A DNA stretch of 64,000 nt from Nemophila menziesii (taxonomy: Eukaryota > Streptophyta > Magnoliopsida > Boraginales > Hydrophyllaceae). The notes beneath the pieces are model-generated. The model searched no databases, was not told the DNA's origin, and saw only the letters and a program-made list of their open reading frames with translations. This document shows, one piece after another, positions 11,530-23,221 of this stretch; within the stretch, counting starts at the first letter, position 1, and every line of letters starts with the position of its first letter. The position numbers were made by a program, and so were the translations under genes. The stretch spans positions 37,751,350-37,815,349 of the forward strand of contig JARWIR010000005.1 of NCBI GenBank assembly GCA_029959085.1, read 5' to 3'.

Positions 11530-12870
11530 TTAACTTACTAGTGAGAGAACATAATATGTAAAACAGAAAGGCACATAGGTTAATAAGAAGACACAAATGT
11601 ATCAAAAAGAAATATATAGCTGGAAAACACCATGAACATCGTCGCCACAAAAGTGACAAGTTGAGAGCGCAATGAATCGAAATTGTTGATCCTTAAAAAG
11701 ACAAACTCAAGCCCAAAGGCCAAATAAAAGAAAATCGACTACCACTTTATTGTCCAGCATGAATATAAATTTGAAACAAGCTACACTACCTATAGTGCAA
11801 GCCAAAGTGAAAACTGCACTTATAAATGGATCTTGGTAGCCTCACACCAACTAGGGTATCACTAGCTCAAAGTAATATTATAATGGACATAGATGGGAGG
11901 GACGAAAGAGAGTACAAATACCAATAAACAACCATTGGACACCACCATCTGTACAGATATACCAACTCAACCAAGTATAATTAGAGAGGAACCACCGACG
12001 AATGAACAAAAAACATCCGCAAATACCCTCTCTAGTACCACCTTAAATTTATTGAGACTAGAAAGAATCATGAATCTGCACTCTTCGACCCTCTGAAGTG
12101 GAGACGAATCTAAGCCATAGAGATAACTTCTAACATGTAACGCCAACATACTTTCATGGACCTGCCCCAAGAGAACACATCTTAGAATATCCCTTCTAAA
12201 AAGAGAGATTGAAACATTTATAACAAAAGAAGGTAATCAATGACAGAGTCGATATACAACACCTACAAAACACCAACTATGTACACACACGCACACAAAC
12301 AACAAACACAAACCTCAACTCCCAAGCACCCAACCCTTCACAAACCAAGATGAAACTCACCCAAACTACATAAAACACAAGTAACTAACAAGTGAACGAC
12401 AAACACCCATATACACCAATATTGAGATTATTTGAAGCACAGAAACATCATAATCCTATAAAGCCAACCCCCCTAAACACCTGAAGCCAAAAGACCTACC
12501 AACCACTTCCGAGAAACGCCACAATCCCATTAAAGAGGATAAGGGAACAAGGCTATAAAACACAAATTGGTGACAACATAGGGTAAAGAAATGGTGATCG
12601 AATAAACCGACATGGAAATAATCACGCAATACAAACACCCACTAAACACACCTTCTATTACAACCCACCAAACCAATACACCTGCTTTGAGACCAAAAGA
12701 GTCAAGTCTAACATTAATAACACTATGATCATACAAGTAAAGAAAACATACAAGATATGATATACGACACAAGGTCTGTCCTAAGGAGAGGAAAATGAAG
12801 TCACCGCTTCGAATCCCCCAAAATATAATTTTTTAGGGTCCTTTAATTCTAGATTCATACATAGTAGTTT
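11530..12870. other. Strand-asymmetric A+C-rich stretch without gene
   Basis: From about 11880 to 12730 the plus strand is strongly enriched in A and C (runs such as CACACACGCACACAAACAAC), giving T+G on the minus strand. Frames on either strand are short and show no domain. It may be the internal region of the minus-strand element whose LTR candidate lies at 11130-11518, but no gag or pol motif supports this. Confidence 0.4.
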
Positions 12871-12877
12871 TAGCACC

Positions 12878-14369
12878 GAGGAAATACTTTTAGAAGCCCA
12901 AATATCAAAAAGTTTCTTGACCAAATCCTAACTAAAAAACATTCTAAGAAAGACCTAAGTTTGATTTTTTAGTTAAATTTTTTACCCTTATACCCCTATT
13001 CAGTTCGTCTTTGGTACAGGCCAACTTTTTTACGTTTTGTATAGACCAATATTTGTTTGTTTGGAACGTACCAGTTTTTTTAGTTTGGTACGTACCAAAT
13101 GCTATTATGTTCGTTTTACGATTTATCACATGATCATTTTTTTGTAATTGCATGATGGGTCCCTAATAGTATTTTTCTAGACTTAGATGGTTTTTGTTTA
13201 TGTCCAAGGTTAATTTCCAGACTTATTTAGAAACCCGATCGAAGATCTTGTCGATATCCAGCCACTGGTATGCGCCAAACAAAGTTTTTCTACAAAAACA
13301 ATACACAAATCTATTCACGGTAAAAATGAATTGGTACATTCCAAACACATCACTTTGGTACATTCCAAATAGATCAATTTGATACATTCCAAATAGATCT
13401 AAAACAAAAATAAATCTTTGTACAATATATATTTGAATTAAAAAGAAAAAGGAAATCCTAATTAAAACAGATTTTTTTTTTAAAAAAAGTTAGCTTCAAG
13501 GTGCTGGTTAGGCCTGGCTTCTGTGATCGGAGATTGGCCCCTGAAGGTGAGAGGCGGCGGTGGATTAGAGAAAGAGCACCAAATCGGAGGTGAAGAGGAG
13601 GGCCACAGGGGTTGCGGCACCCCCAAACCATCACCGCTGCGTTTTGACCACCACTGTTGCTCTCTGTTTCCATGGATCAGAGCTACTACCTTCCATGACT
13701 CTCTGTTTCCTTGAACAAGGTTTACGCGTGCTGGAGAATGGAGAATGGGCCACGGGGCGGCCTGGAACGGAAGGGTTAGGCTTGGAACAGAAGGCTGGTG
13801 AGGCATCAAACAGAGGGCTGGTGAGGCCTCAAACGAAAGGGTCCGTGGGCCTGGATCTCAGTTGCTGAAAGGAGAGGAGATGGCCACGAACATGCACTGA
13901 TGGCCGTCGGTTGATCGGAGAAAAATCACGATTTCGGGCTTTTGTGGTTGGAGAGGCGTTGTGCCGTGGATGGTGTGCAGGAGCGCGGTGAGATCTTGAG
14001 GATGGTGAAGCGCGGTGGAGTGGAGCGGCGTGGAGGCGCTGTGCAGTGGAGTAGTATGCAGTAGAGCGGATGATGGTGAAGCTAGGTACGCTGAAGTTGA
14101 TGATGGTGAAGAAAGGCCACGACGGGGCTGTTTGGTGTGGGGTGATGGGTTAGGCTAGAGAGCAGGGCTGTGAGAGAAAGGGAGGCCGATCTGAAAAACA
14201 AAACCTAATGGTTTTTTTGCTTTTATTTTACTAGTAATAAAGGGGTTGAGGAGTTTTTTTAAGCCTTTTTTTTAATTTCTGGTTAGGTTTAGTTGATTTA
14301 ATTAGGGGCTGGGGCAAGAACTTGTAAGTATTATGGAAGTTCTTTGGGCCTTTTGAAATAATTGCCCCA
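12878..14369 (+). mobile_element. GC-rich non-autonomous element, copy 1
   Basis: About 1.5 kb with imperfect terminal inverted repeats: the left end has TACTTTTAGAAGCCCAAAT and the reverse complement of the right end has TATTTCAAAAGGCCCAAAG. Near the left end are palindromic subrepeats of the type TTTGGTACGTACCAAA (13000-13100), followed by a tandem set TTGGTACATTCCAAA at about 13330-13400. The centre (13500-14200) is GC-rich. Copy 2 at 17460-18889 matches through both ends. The layout resembles a Mutator-like non-autonomous or Pack-MULE element; I found no clear 9-bp target duplication. Long frames in the centre occur on both strands and carry no domain. Confidence 0.55.
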
Positions 14370-14499
14370 CAATAAACATACTTATAAAAGTCTCAAATCA
14401 ATTTATTTATCTATCCCACTTAAAAACCCAATGTAATTTAAATTAAATTATTAGTTTTGGACAAGTAATTTTACCTCATTTGACTTTAAAAGCAATTAC

Positions 14500-14860
14500 C
14501 TGATTTTTTTTGGTCGGAAATGAAATAACAGAATTGTCTAAAGCATTCACCTATCCTTAACTTCGAAAACTTGTACTCCAATTCTAACTCGTAGTTCCGT
14601 TGCTCTGTGTCTGGCCTTCTTTGCTAAAGCGTCAGCCTTCGAATTCCATTTCTGCGGAATATGCTTAAAAAAACTGGTCTGGTTTCCTTTGCCAGTTTAT
14701 GATATGCCTAGCCCATAGTTCGAGCCTCCATCTAGCGGTCGACATATACGTCAAAGTTATCCGAGAATATAGTTTTATTCTCGAGGTCCTTTTTTCCAAT
14801 TTCCATGGTTGTTGCAACTCTCCTTCAATACTTGATTTATTGGGCAAAAAAGTTTAAGGA
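14500..14860 (-). pseudogene. LINE RNase H-like tail fragment
   Basis: On the minus strand the end of a plant LINE ORF2 is readable: a segment with LQQPWKLE, and downstream KADALAKKARHRATELR, the typical C-terminal RNase H motif with its ADALAK core. The frame is interrupted between these parts. The 5' remainder of the element is absent here. Confidence 0.6.
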
Positions 14861-15574
14861 AAAAAATGTTCCATTTATTATTAACTTTTTCCTTTTTTTT
14901 ATTATACATGGATTTTTTTTTTCTTTTATTAATTTTGTAGGTTTTTTCTTTTAATTGAAAGACCCTTTTTTAGAAATTCGCTTTAACGGAGCCTGAGATG
15001 ACCGCTACCCCAAGGTTATGTTTTCATTTCTTAAACCATTCTGGAATTAATTTTTTTATTTCTTACAATTCTGGGATTACAGAAACTTCGACAAACAACT
15101 TTATTTTTTGTTGAACTTAGACAAACAAAATCATAGCAAGCTATTATTCAACACACCGGGGATCAGGCAATTAATTACCTCAAATTGACAAACAAGTTGC
15201 AAGTAGAGCAAGAAAACAGCCAAATGTCCACTAGGTTCCAATTCCATGCTCTCATAGATAAACATGCCATCTCATTATACTTCCACTACGTTGTGATAAA
15301 GAGGCATATTAAAAGAATTGTTTGAAATTAATTTCCTCAACTCCAGTGACATGTTCAAATCTAATAATCGCTAAATATTTTAGAACCTTGCCAAATACTT
15401 CTCAAAAAGTATATGACATCAGTGATCAGCTTATGCGTCCCACCTTCATACATAGACATAGAATACATACTTATTGCAAGAATTAGATTAAGCAAACTGC
15501 AACGAATTCAAAAAGATCCTCGTGTAAATATGAGATCTTGCATCGAAGTCACAAGAATTCAAACACCAAATATG

Positions 15575-15644
15575 GTTTACCTAGTCAGATAAAACACTCA
15601 TAAGATCAAGTTTACCTAAGTCAGATAAAACACTCATAAGATCA
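15575..15644 (-). repeat. 35-bp tandem duplication at the 3' end of the response regulator CDS
   Basis: Two adjacent copies of a unit (15575-15609 and 15610-15644) differ mainly by one extra base. The translated result is a repeated DLMSVLSD at the C-terminus. In the copy nearest the stop the missing base turns GAC-TTA-GGT into GAC-TAG-GT, producing the stop codon. Both copies hold a GGTAAAC that could serve as a splice donor on the minus strand. Confidence 0.9.
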
Positions 15645-17213
15645 CTTGCAGGAATATGTTCTACTTTTTGCTCCATCTTAATTCTGCTTCCATTATTTTC
15701 TCCACAAGCTACTCCGTGATTTAAGCTACTCAAAAGCAATCCAGGTTCAGTCACAGCAAATCGATTAGGAAATGAAGTTCCTCTATTAATATTATAAGAG
15801 CCTTGTCTAGGAGCAACAAATGTTGAAGCTAAAATCGGATTCTTTTGACAATTTGCATTTATTGAGGTACATGACAAGGATGCACCTGAAACTCCACTAG
15901 TTAAAGACACTGGAACTATGCAAGAAGGTTGTGCATTGATTAAACGGACGGGCTTTGAAAGCCCGTATTGATTCTCTTCCTGACTTTGCATCATACTTGA
16001 AAAAAGCTCTTTCGAAGACCACATTTCAATTCGAGAATGCATCAAAAGCCTCTTTAAACATAATCTAAACTTCTACAAATTCATAACAAAAGAGAATAAG
16101 TGAGTATCGAGTATTAAATAAAGTTCGTAGTAAATTTATTTATACCTGCAAATGACTTGCCACGTTTTCTCTTGTCAAGCCGGGTGGTGCATTCATTAAT
16201 TCAAGTACTCTTTTGGGTACAGCTTCTGAAATTCAAAAGAAAAAAAAAAGTAAATATATATATATTATTATAACACGGTTTGAAACTATAAACTGATCTT
16301 ACTATCTAATCCAAGATGATTCACAGCATAAGCGAATTGTTTATGCATCTCTGCAGACCAGACTACACGTGCTCTTTTTCCTGCATTTGAATTATTACAT
16401 TCAAGTTCTGTTTCATCTTCATCTTTAACATATTTCCTCTTCTTATCTCCTCTATTAACTGAAGCACTTTCATTATCTTTCAAACACCTTGAACGTTCAT
16501 GTTCTTTACTTTCAATCCTTCTTCTTACCACATGTTGCCAAATATTCTTTAACTGTTCTTCACGTATAGGTTTGATTAAATAATCACATGCACCGTGTTT
16601 AACACCTCTCATTACAAGATTTGTTCTACCATCAGATGACATCACTGGAGGGGAAATAATAAATGTAAATTCAAGAATTTATTTACAAAAACATGAAGGG
16701 AGCACTTACTTATGACTGGAAGACCCATTTCAAGTCCTACAAGTTCAAGAAGTTTAAAGCCATCCATGTCAGGCATATGAACATCACTTAGTACAATATC
16801 GAAACAACCTTTCCTTTCACGTAGTAAATTCAAAGCACTTGCAGCTTGAGAACAAGTAGTAACTGAAAACAATTATATATAATTAAACCCCTTGCAACAA
16901 AAAGCAATACACTTCTGACTGAATTTTCGTTGAGTGAACTTAATTTTTTTTAATTTACAAACCTCAAATTGGGAGAAAATGAATCATTAATATTAATTAT
17001 CAAATATATGAACTATATAGCATCCTAAATTAACACTAAAATAGCCTCATAATTAATCAAAACAATACGAAAAGACAAACCACTGTATTTGCACTTGCGA
17101 AGCATTTGTTCGATAATTCTCAGACAAGGCATGTGGTCGTCCACCACTAGCACCCTTAGCCCTACAGGGAACTGCTCCGACACCACCTCGGCCACCGTAT
17201 TCCAACTAGCCAT
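15581..17213 (-). CDS. Type-B two-component response regulator (ARR-B, Myb/GARP transcription factor), 399 aa
   Basis: Five exons on the minus strand: 17081-17213, 16710-16862, 16303-16644, 16146-16225, 15581-16072; GT-AG junctions, phases consistent, 1200 nt. The receiver domain (about 18-135) has the acidic pair D25-D26, phospho-acceptor D71 in [12 protein letters not shown]98 and K120 in LIKPI. A basic stretch KKRKY (163-167) may be the nuclear signal. The GARP DNA-binding domain (about 185-247) reads from [11 protein letters not shown] to [14 protein letters not shown]. Type-B regulators receive phosphate through histidine phosphotransfer proteins and activate cytokinin-response genes in the nucleus. 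Oddities: the loop [10 protein letters not shown] has one residue more than the usual N-x-P-G-L-T-R, and the C-terminal half is short compared with most type-B proteins (about 380-690 aa), ending in a tandem duplication. The true 3' end may involve a further exon. Confidence 0.93.
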
Positions 17214-17459
17214 CCACTTCTACTCTTAACTGATACGTTACAACTTACAAGAATGTCATAAAGCTCGGTGTCTATCAAATGTTTTTTTTTCTTTTTGTGA
17301 CGATAGTCTAAAAGAAAAATACCAATGTTAAAACATATGATTTTACGGTTTTGCCACTTAAAATGAATCAACTAACAATTATTGTAAGGGATTTGTGTTG
17401 CAGGAGTGGGGACGTAACGGATAGGACAAAAAAGTAGAACGGTAAATGGGCATTAATTT

Positions 17460-18889
17460 GAGAGAAAATTACTTTGAAGAGCCTAAATATCTAAAAAATT
17501 AATGACAAAGTTTTAATTAAATAAATATTTTAAGAAAAACCTAATTTTAATTTTTTGGTTAGTTTTTTACTATTTTATTTCTATTCACTTGTGTTGTTGG
17601 TACGAACCAATATTTTCTTGTTTTGGTACGTACCAATTTTTCTTGTTTGGTACGTACGAACTTCTATCACGTTCGTTTTACGATTTATTATACAATCAAT
17701 TTTTTTTATAATTGCATGATCAGCCCTTAATAGTATTTTTGTAAACTTAAATGATTTTTGTTCGTACTTATTTAAATACCCAACCGAAGCTACCGTGTCT
17801 AACTCCAAGCATTTGTACGTGTCAAACAAAGTTTTTTCCCCAATAAAAATTCAAAAATCTATTCACGATAAAAATGTAACTGGTATGTACCAAAGAGATC
17901 TGTTTTGGTATGTAACAAACATATCAGTTTGGTACGTTCCAAACTGATATAGATCTAGATCTGAACAAAGAGAAATATATTCACACTTTTTGAATAAAAA
18001 AACAAAAAGATATAAACTAAAAAGAAAAAGGAAAATACTATTTTCAACAGAAATTTAAAAAAACAAAAGAACACCAACAGCCTATCCCGTCGTTGGTGCA
18101 CAAAGGCCCACCAATCTGACAGCGGTGACGAGATCTTCTCCAGCAGTCTATCCCGTCGCCGGACCTCTAACAGCTATAGGTGTCTTCGAAAGACCTCCAG
18201 CATATCTAAAACAGAGGAAAGCCATGGCCGAGAACAGAGCTGATAAAACGAAAAGAAGACATGGCCGAGATCGGAGAAGAAGCACGCGACAGCGGCGGCG
18301 CACGAAGGTGAGACAACGGCGAATTGGATCTCGTCCCCGTCGACTCTCTATAGCGCGAGAAAATTGTCGTCGGTGGATGCAACCTCACAGCGCCGTCCCT
18401 CACAGCAAAATGGATCTTCGTTGGTAAAGCCTAGATCTCTCGTTGTGAAGAGAGATGAGATATGTGGCTGCGGTTTTCTGGTGATGGCGGAGAATGATAC
18501 ACGACGACGGCGGCGTGGGAAGGAGGGACCGGCGGCGGCGTGGGAAGAAGGGATCGGTTTTCTTGTGCGTGAAGGTGACCGACGCTGGGTTCTTGGTGGG
18601 TGAGGAGAGAGGATGTTGGTGGGAAGGTGAGCGACGCTGGGCTGGGAAGTGAAGGTGAGCACAGGGTTCTTGGTGGGTGAGACGAGAGAGTGTGAGAGAA
18701 ATTGAGAGGTGAGGGCTGAAAATAAAACCCTAATGGGCTTTATTATAAAAACTTTTCTTTTGTACATATATAGGGAATGGGGTGTTTTGGGCTTTGTTCG
18801 TTTTTTAGTTGGGTTTTAATGATTTAGATGGGGTAAGGATTTTGTATGTATTATGAATGTTACTTAGGCCTTTTAAAATAATTTTCCTT
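17460..18889 (+). mobile_element. GC-rich non-autonomous element, copy 2, in the response regulator promoter region
   Basis: Parallel to copy 1 from end to end. The left terminus AAAATTACTTTGAAGAGCC and the reverse complement of the right terminus AAAATTATTTTAAAAGGCC are inverted repeats. The subrepeat zone has TTTGGTACGTACGAAC and the palindrome TTTGGTACGTTCCAAA (about 17580-17950), and a GC-rich centre follows (18110-18720). The right part shares the text AAAACCCTAATGG with copy 1 (AAAACCTAATGG). It starts about 250 bp upstream of the response regulator ATG. Target duplication is not clear. Confidence 0.6.
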
Positions 18890-19640
18890 AATTTTATTAG
18901 ACCTTAGGTTTATTAAGCATACTAACAAAAGCCTATCACTAAGGCTAACTTCAATGAGTGCCCAATTCTAGCTAAAAAGCTAGAATTGGGGATTGAATAT
19001 CACAATTTTATATTTTAATAGGCTCTCAATAGTTAGGTAACCTTTTATTGGGTACCCAATTTCCTAAATTTTTTAGCTAGATGTAGCTAAGAAAAATGTT
19101 AGCTACCCAATTGTTATAAAAATATTATTAATGAAAATATATAAAAAAAAATTTAATGGTATAATGAAAAATTATAAAATAATTTTGGGAAAAATATATA
19201 TTTAATTTAAAAAAATAAATATAATGAAGAATAATGAATCAATCTTTTAATTAAAAAATAATTATTTAAAGTTATAATTATTTAAATATAATAAATTATA
19301 TTTTCATTATAATATATTTTAATTTTTTAAATATTTTCATTATAAATATATATATATATATAATAAAAAAACTTTATGAGAATTCAAAAAATAATGATTT
19401 AACTTGATGTAAAGAATTTTAACCATATAAAACTTCATTTATGAAAAATAAGAATGGTATTACATGACACTACAATTGACAAAATTATTTCAATAATATA
19501 ATTTATTATTGACAAATTATAATTGTATAAAAATGTATTAGTTATTGGAATAAAATATGAAAAGGGATCCTGAAAATTGAGAATTTGTTGGAGTAAAACT
19601 ATTTTTGGGAGTTAATATTTGAGAAAGAGATGGTGTTTGA
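18890..19640. repeat. AT-rich interval with an inverted-repeat block
   Basis: A near-perfect hairpin at about 18960-18991 (CCAATTCTAGCT, short loop, AGCTAGAATTGG) is followed by further diverged inverted words such as GGGTACCCAATT and GCTACCCAATT up to 19120. The rest is over 80 percent A+T by eye. The shape suggests a degraded MITE, but no second end or TSD could be fixed. Confidence 0.4.
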
Positions 19641-19649
19641 CACCAATTG

Positions 19650-20962
19650 TAGTTAAAAATATTGGAAGCTATTGGACTTAGCCAAACTACCTATTGGAAT
19701 CCAACTAAAGAGAAAAAAAATCCTAAAAAACCTACTCTTTCCACTTTAATCACATATAAAAACCATGAATTCAAAAACAAATCCCTATTAGGGTTTGGAA
19801 ACCCATTCTTTTACTCTTTACCTTCATCGCTTCCCTCCCTTGCATAATACACAAGAAATACGCCGCCAATAGTGGACCATCTCCACCATCGCATCAACGC
19901 TCTCTCCTGCATAAGAAAATCGTCGTCCCTAATGGACCTTCTCCATCATCGCAACAAGTCGCCGCCGTGCATGGACCGTTCTCCACCGGCGCAACCTGCC
20001 AAAGAAATTCACCGTCGTTCATGGACCATTCTCCACCATCATGAAGCCCAAAGAAAAATTTCGTTCGTGGACCATAGCACCAAGCCTCCGTCGTTCGTAG
20101 ACCATAAATACGCCACAATAAAACCTTCGTTCGTGGACCTTTCTTCATTGTCGAAAAAACCGTCGTTCCACCAGTGGACATTTCTCTTTGTTTTTTTGTT
20201 CGGATCTTTGTTTTTCAACGTTTACTTTTTGTTTTGTTTTTATTTTAGTTCCACCGGTGAGGGTGAAGAGATTTACTTTTTGTTTTTGATTTCTTTTATT
20301 AATTTTATACTGATTTTATTGTTTTTGCAGCTGCTGGAGATAGTCTGCTTGATTAACGCTACTTAGGTATGGCATTTGTGAAGAGATTTGTTTTTGTTTT
20401 TCTTGTTGCTATGCGAGTGTGAAGGGATTTCGTAAATTGTTTTTTGTTCTAATTGCAGTAAAAATCCGTTTGGAACAACTGCAGGAGATGGTCTTCTATA
20501 TGGCTACGGCTATTTGGGTACGTGCTACTTGGTTACGTGCTTTTTAGGTACGTATACTTGGTTACGGCTACTTAGATACTCACTTGGGAACATCCATGCG
20601 ATTTTGGCACAGCTGCAGGAGGATAGTTTGTTTTTTGAAAGTATATGTAAGATTTTGACATTGACAAAACCCAAATCCGTTCATACTAAATGCTTATAGT
20701 GACTTATAATGCAATTATATAAAAAGTAAATTAATAAACAATCAAAAAACAAGATATGTACGTACCCATAGTAAAATATTAAAGGCAAAGAGGCACACCG
20801 ATATGGGTGCGTACCTAACTGGAAAATAGGTGCGTACCCATGAGATATATAAATAAAGTCTAAAAATTAAGATAAAAATATTAAAAAAATAGAAAAGGTA
20901 TAAAGGTAAGATAAGCAAACCAAAAAATAAACTTAGGAAGCCTTATAAAATAACATTTTCTG
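19650..20962 (-). mobile_element. GC-rich non-autonomous element, probable copy 4, inverted
   Basis: The right end at about 20925-20962, read on the minus strand, has TTATTTTATAAGGCTTCC, matching the terminal repeat of copies 1 and 2. Next to it are GGTGCGTACC-type subrepeats (20760-20850), then a GC-rich centre. That centre contains about eight units starting TGGACC at roughly 19873-20185, which give a 164-codon frame with repeated SFVDH. A second short tandem set at 20505-20580 repeats TACTTGGTTACG. The left boundary is uncertain. Confidence 0.4.
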
Positions 20963-21299
20963 ATTTGTGGCTTTAATATGTAGTTTCCTCGGGTAAATAA
21001 TTTTAGAATGTCTTAGATAGGGCTGATTCTTTATTACCCCTGATAGTAACTAGGTTAGTTAGAAAGTAATTGGGATAATTGAAAGCCCAAAACAAATAAG
21101 TTTTTTCTTAAACATAACATATAATTCTTTTATGTGTGATTGACTTACAAGGTTTTGGAGAAAAGTTTTATGGGATATAGGGATTTTCTTGATGAATATC
21201 TATTTTTTTAGGTAAGAGAAGCTTATATAAATAAAATCTTTTAGTAAAGGGTTAAGTTACATCTGTAAAAGAGAAAATATTCAAGTCATTACAAATTAT
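20963..21299. other. Intergenic, nothing recognised
   Basis: AT-rich sequence with no frame, repeat or motif that I can support. Confidence 0.4.
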
Positions 21300-21782
21300 A
21301 AAGTCAAAATCATGAGGTAAATTACCAAACCAATTAAAGGGGAAAGATAAATTAGAAAAAGTTGTATCAACTCAATCAACTGTCTTTTAAGTTATCCTTC
21401 TTATCCCATAAATTTTGATGTATTGTGGACTTTGGTCCTACTTTTAATATATTCCAGGATAGGCATGTACTTCCAAGAACAGTTCGTGCTAGAAGAATGC
21501 ATGTATTAAACAACATCTTTTGCATTAGACTTAACACGGGTGCAATTAGAGACCTTATATATGGCAAATTGAAGCGCACTTCTCAATGTCTTAGCTTCAG
21601 CCTCAAAGCTAGAAGAGGCGAGGATATTCACGGCAAAACCTGAAATAACCTCTCATTTCTAGTTGTAGACCACTACGGTTGCACAAGCTTCTCCTAATTT
21701 GAAGGAAGTATCAACATTAATTTTGTAATTCTACTGTGGAGGGGCAGACCAGAAGGATAAAAGGGATTTCTAAGAAGGGGAA
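21300..21782 (-). pseudogene. LINE RNase H fragment (downstream half of a split LINE)
   Basis: The minus strand reads as a decayed RNase H domain: NVDTSFK near 21730, then GFAVNILASSSFEAEAKTL with the expected AEA core near 21610, then ALQFA. Stops interrupt the frame. The upstream zf-RVT part of the same kind of ORF lies on the same strand at 26.2-26.5 kb, beyond the LTR element, so the two pieces are best read as one LINE that was split. Confidence 0.65.
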
Positions 21783-23221
21783 TGGTGGGGGAAAGAGTGT
21801 GATTAAATGATATATAAAATAAATAAGAACGGGACGTTCTAACTTCCACGTTACTCACTGCAAGATCGTATACAAGTTTTAAGGATAAGTTAAGATTCGT
21901 TCTCAGGGACTTAGTGTGTTATACGAATGGATTAACAAGAAAGCGTAGTAATAAATAGTTCAATGAATTAAAGACAAGAAAAGTAAATATGAATGATGAT
22001 TGAGGAGAATAATGATTAACTAACTAAAAGACAATAAATTAAGATGTAAGAATAAGATGAGAGAGATATAGCTTAGCTTTGCTAGTATGCACTTTTCCTT
22101 CTATTTCTTCTACTAGTTATATTCCTCCTAACCCCCTTCCGGGTGTACTTAGGTGGCGACCTAAAAATTACCAGGGGACTTGGGTAAGGGGACCTTGTGC
22201 AATGATCGGTGGTTAAATCTCAAACCCTAGTGACTATCTAGTTAGGCAAGCCCTTCTGAATCACCACCGCACACTAAACGTTTATGTGGTGTTTTCAATA
22301 ATTAGACACCCCTTCCGGGTGACCATCTAACTACTATTAAGACAATTCTAATGTGATCAAGATTAAGACCAGAAATATCTCAAAGCACATAAAAATATAT
22401 GGTTAAGAAGCTAGAATCAATTTAAAAAGGTTTTCATAAACAAACTTAGATATACGAAAATAGAATTCAAAGATTATACATATGCAAAACCCAGACTATG
22501 GGAGAATTAGTTCATACTAACAAGAAATAAACTAAAATAAAGATACATACTATCAACTTGCTTCTCTAATAGAATGAATTTTATGAAGAATAATATTAAG
22601 GACAAGGAAAGGACATGTTTACAATGATAAGAGGATGTATTTATAGGTGCTAGGAAGACCCTAGGTCTAAATTGGTGAGTAAAAGGTAAGTACTTTGAGT
22701 TCAAGTTTAACTCAAATTCATTTCCTAAAATATCGGAGAGGATAAACTCTGCTCATTGTTTAGATCATATCTCCTTAGTTATTGGTCCGATTTTTGCCTA
22801 CTTTATATTGAAACATCCGCAGAGAAAAGATATATGTTTACTCTTTGAATTCTCATCCCAATTCCGAACCGATTTGAAGTTATCTTCACTTTAGTGGACG
22901 TAGCTGCAGAATTTCAGAATTACTTGGCAGCTTTTCCCTTTCTATTTTATCTCTACTGTCTTTTATCTCTTAACTCCTTCCATATATTATTTCCTTATCT
23001 CTTTAGAATTGATTTGACATCTAATTATATTCCATATATCTTTAAAGTTTCACAATAACACACAAATCAAACCAAATATGCTCTAAAAACAATAAATCAT
23101 CAATTCAAGACAAGAAATAAGAATGATTAAAATACGAATAAAAATATATAATTAATTAATTATATAGACCTAAAATTATGTCTCCAACTTAGATTATTAT
23201 ATCACAAATAGGGAGACATCA
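21783..23221 (-). mobile_element. Long-LTR family, LTR copy D (3' LTR of a minus-strand element)
   Basis: Begins TGGTGGG and ends GGGAGACATCA on the plus strand, so the minus-strand LTR begins TGATGTCTCC, the same terminus as copies A, B, C and F. It carries the family text GATTCGTTCTCAGGGAC near 21895, the complement of the 3' region of copy A. The adjoining GAGTTGAGGGTCT on the minus strand (23222-23235) is a polypurine-like tract. Length is 1439 bp. No coding frame. Confidence 0.75.

Noticed and set aside
13480..13868. Several overlapping frames of 60-109 codons on both strands in the GC-rich core
   Set aside because: Equal frame length on both strands, Pro/Ser/Arg-rich text and no domain; this follows from high GC and few stops inside a mobile element.
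18125..18767. Arg-rich 100-codon and 139-codon frames
   Set aside because: Same kind of GC-rich element core as copy 1, with overlapping opposite-strand frames; no conserved domain.
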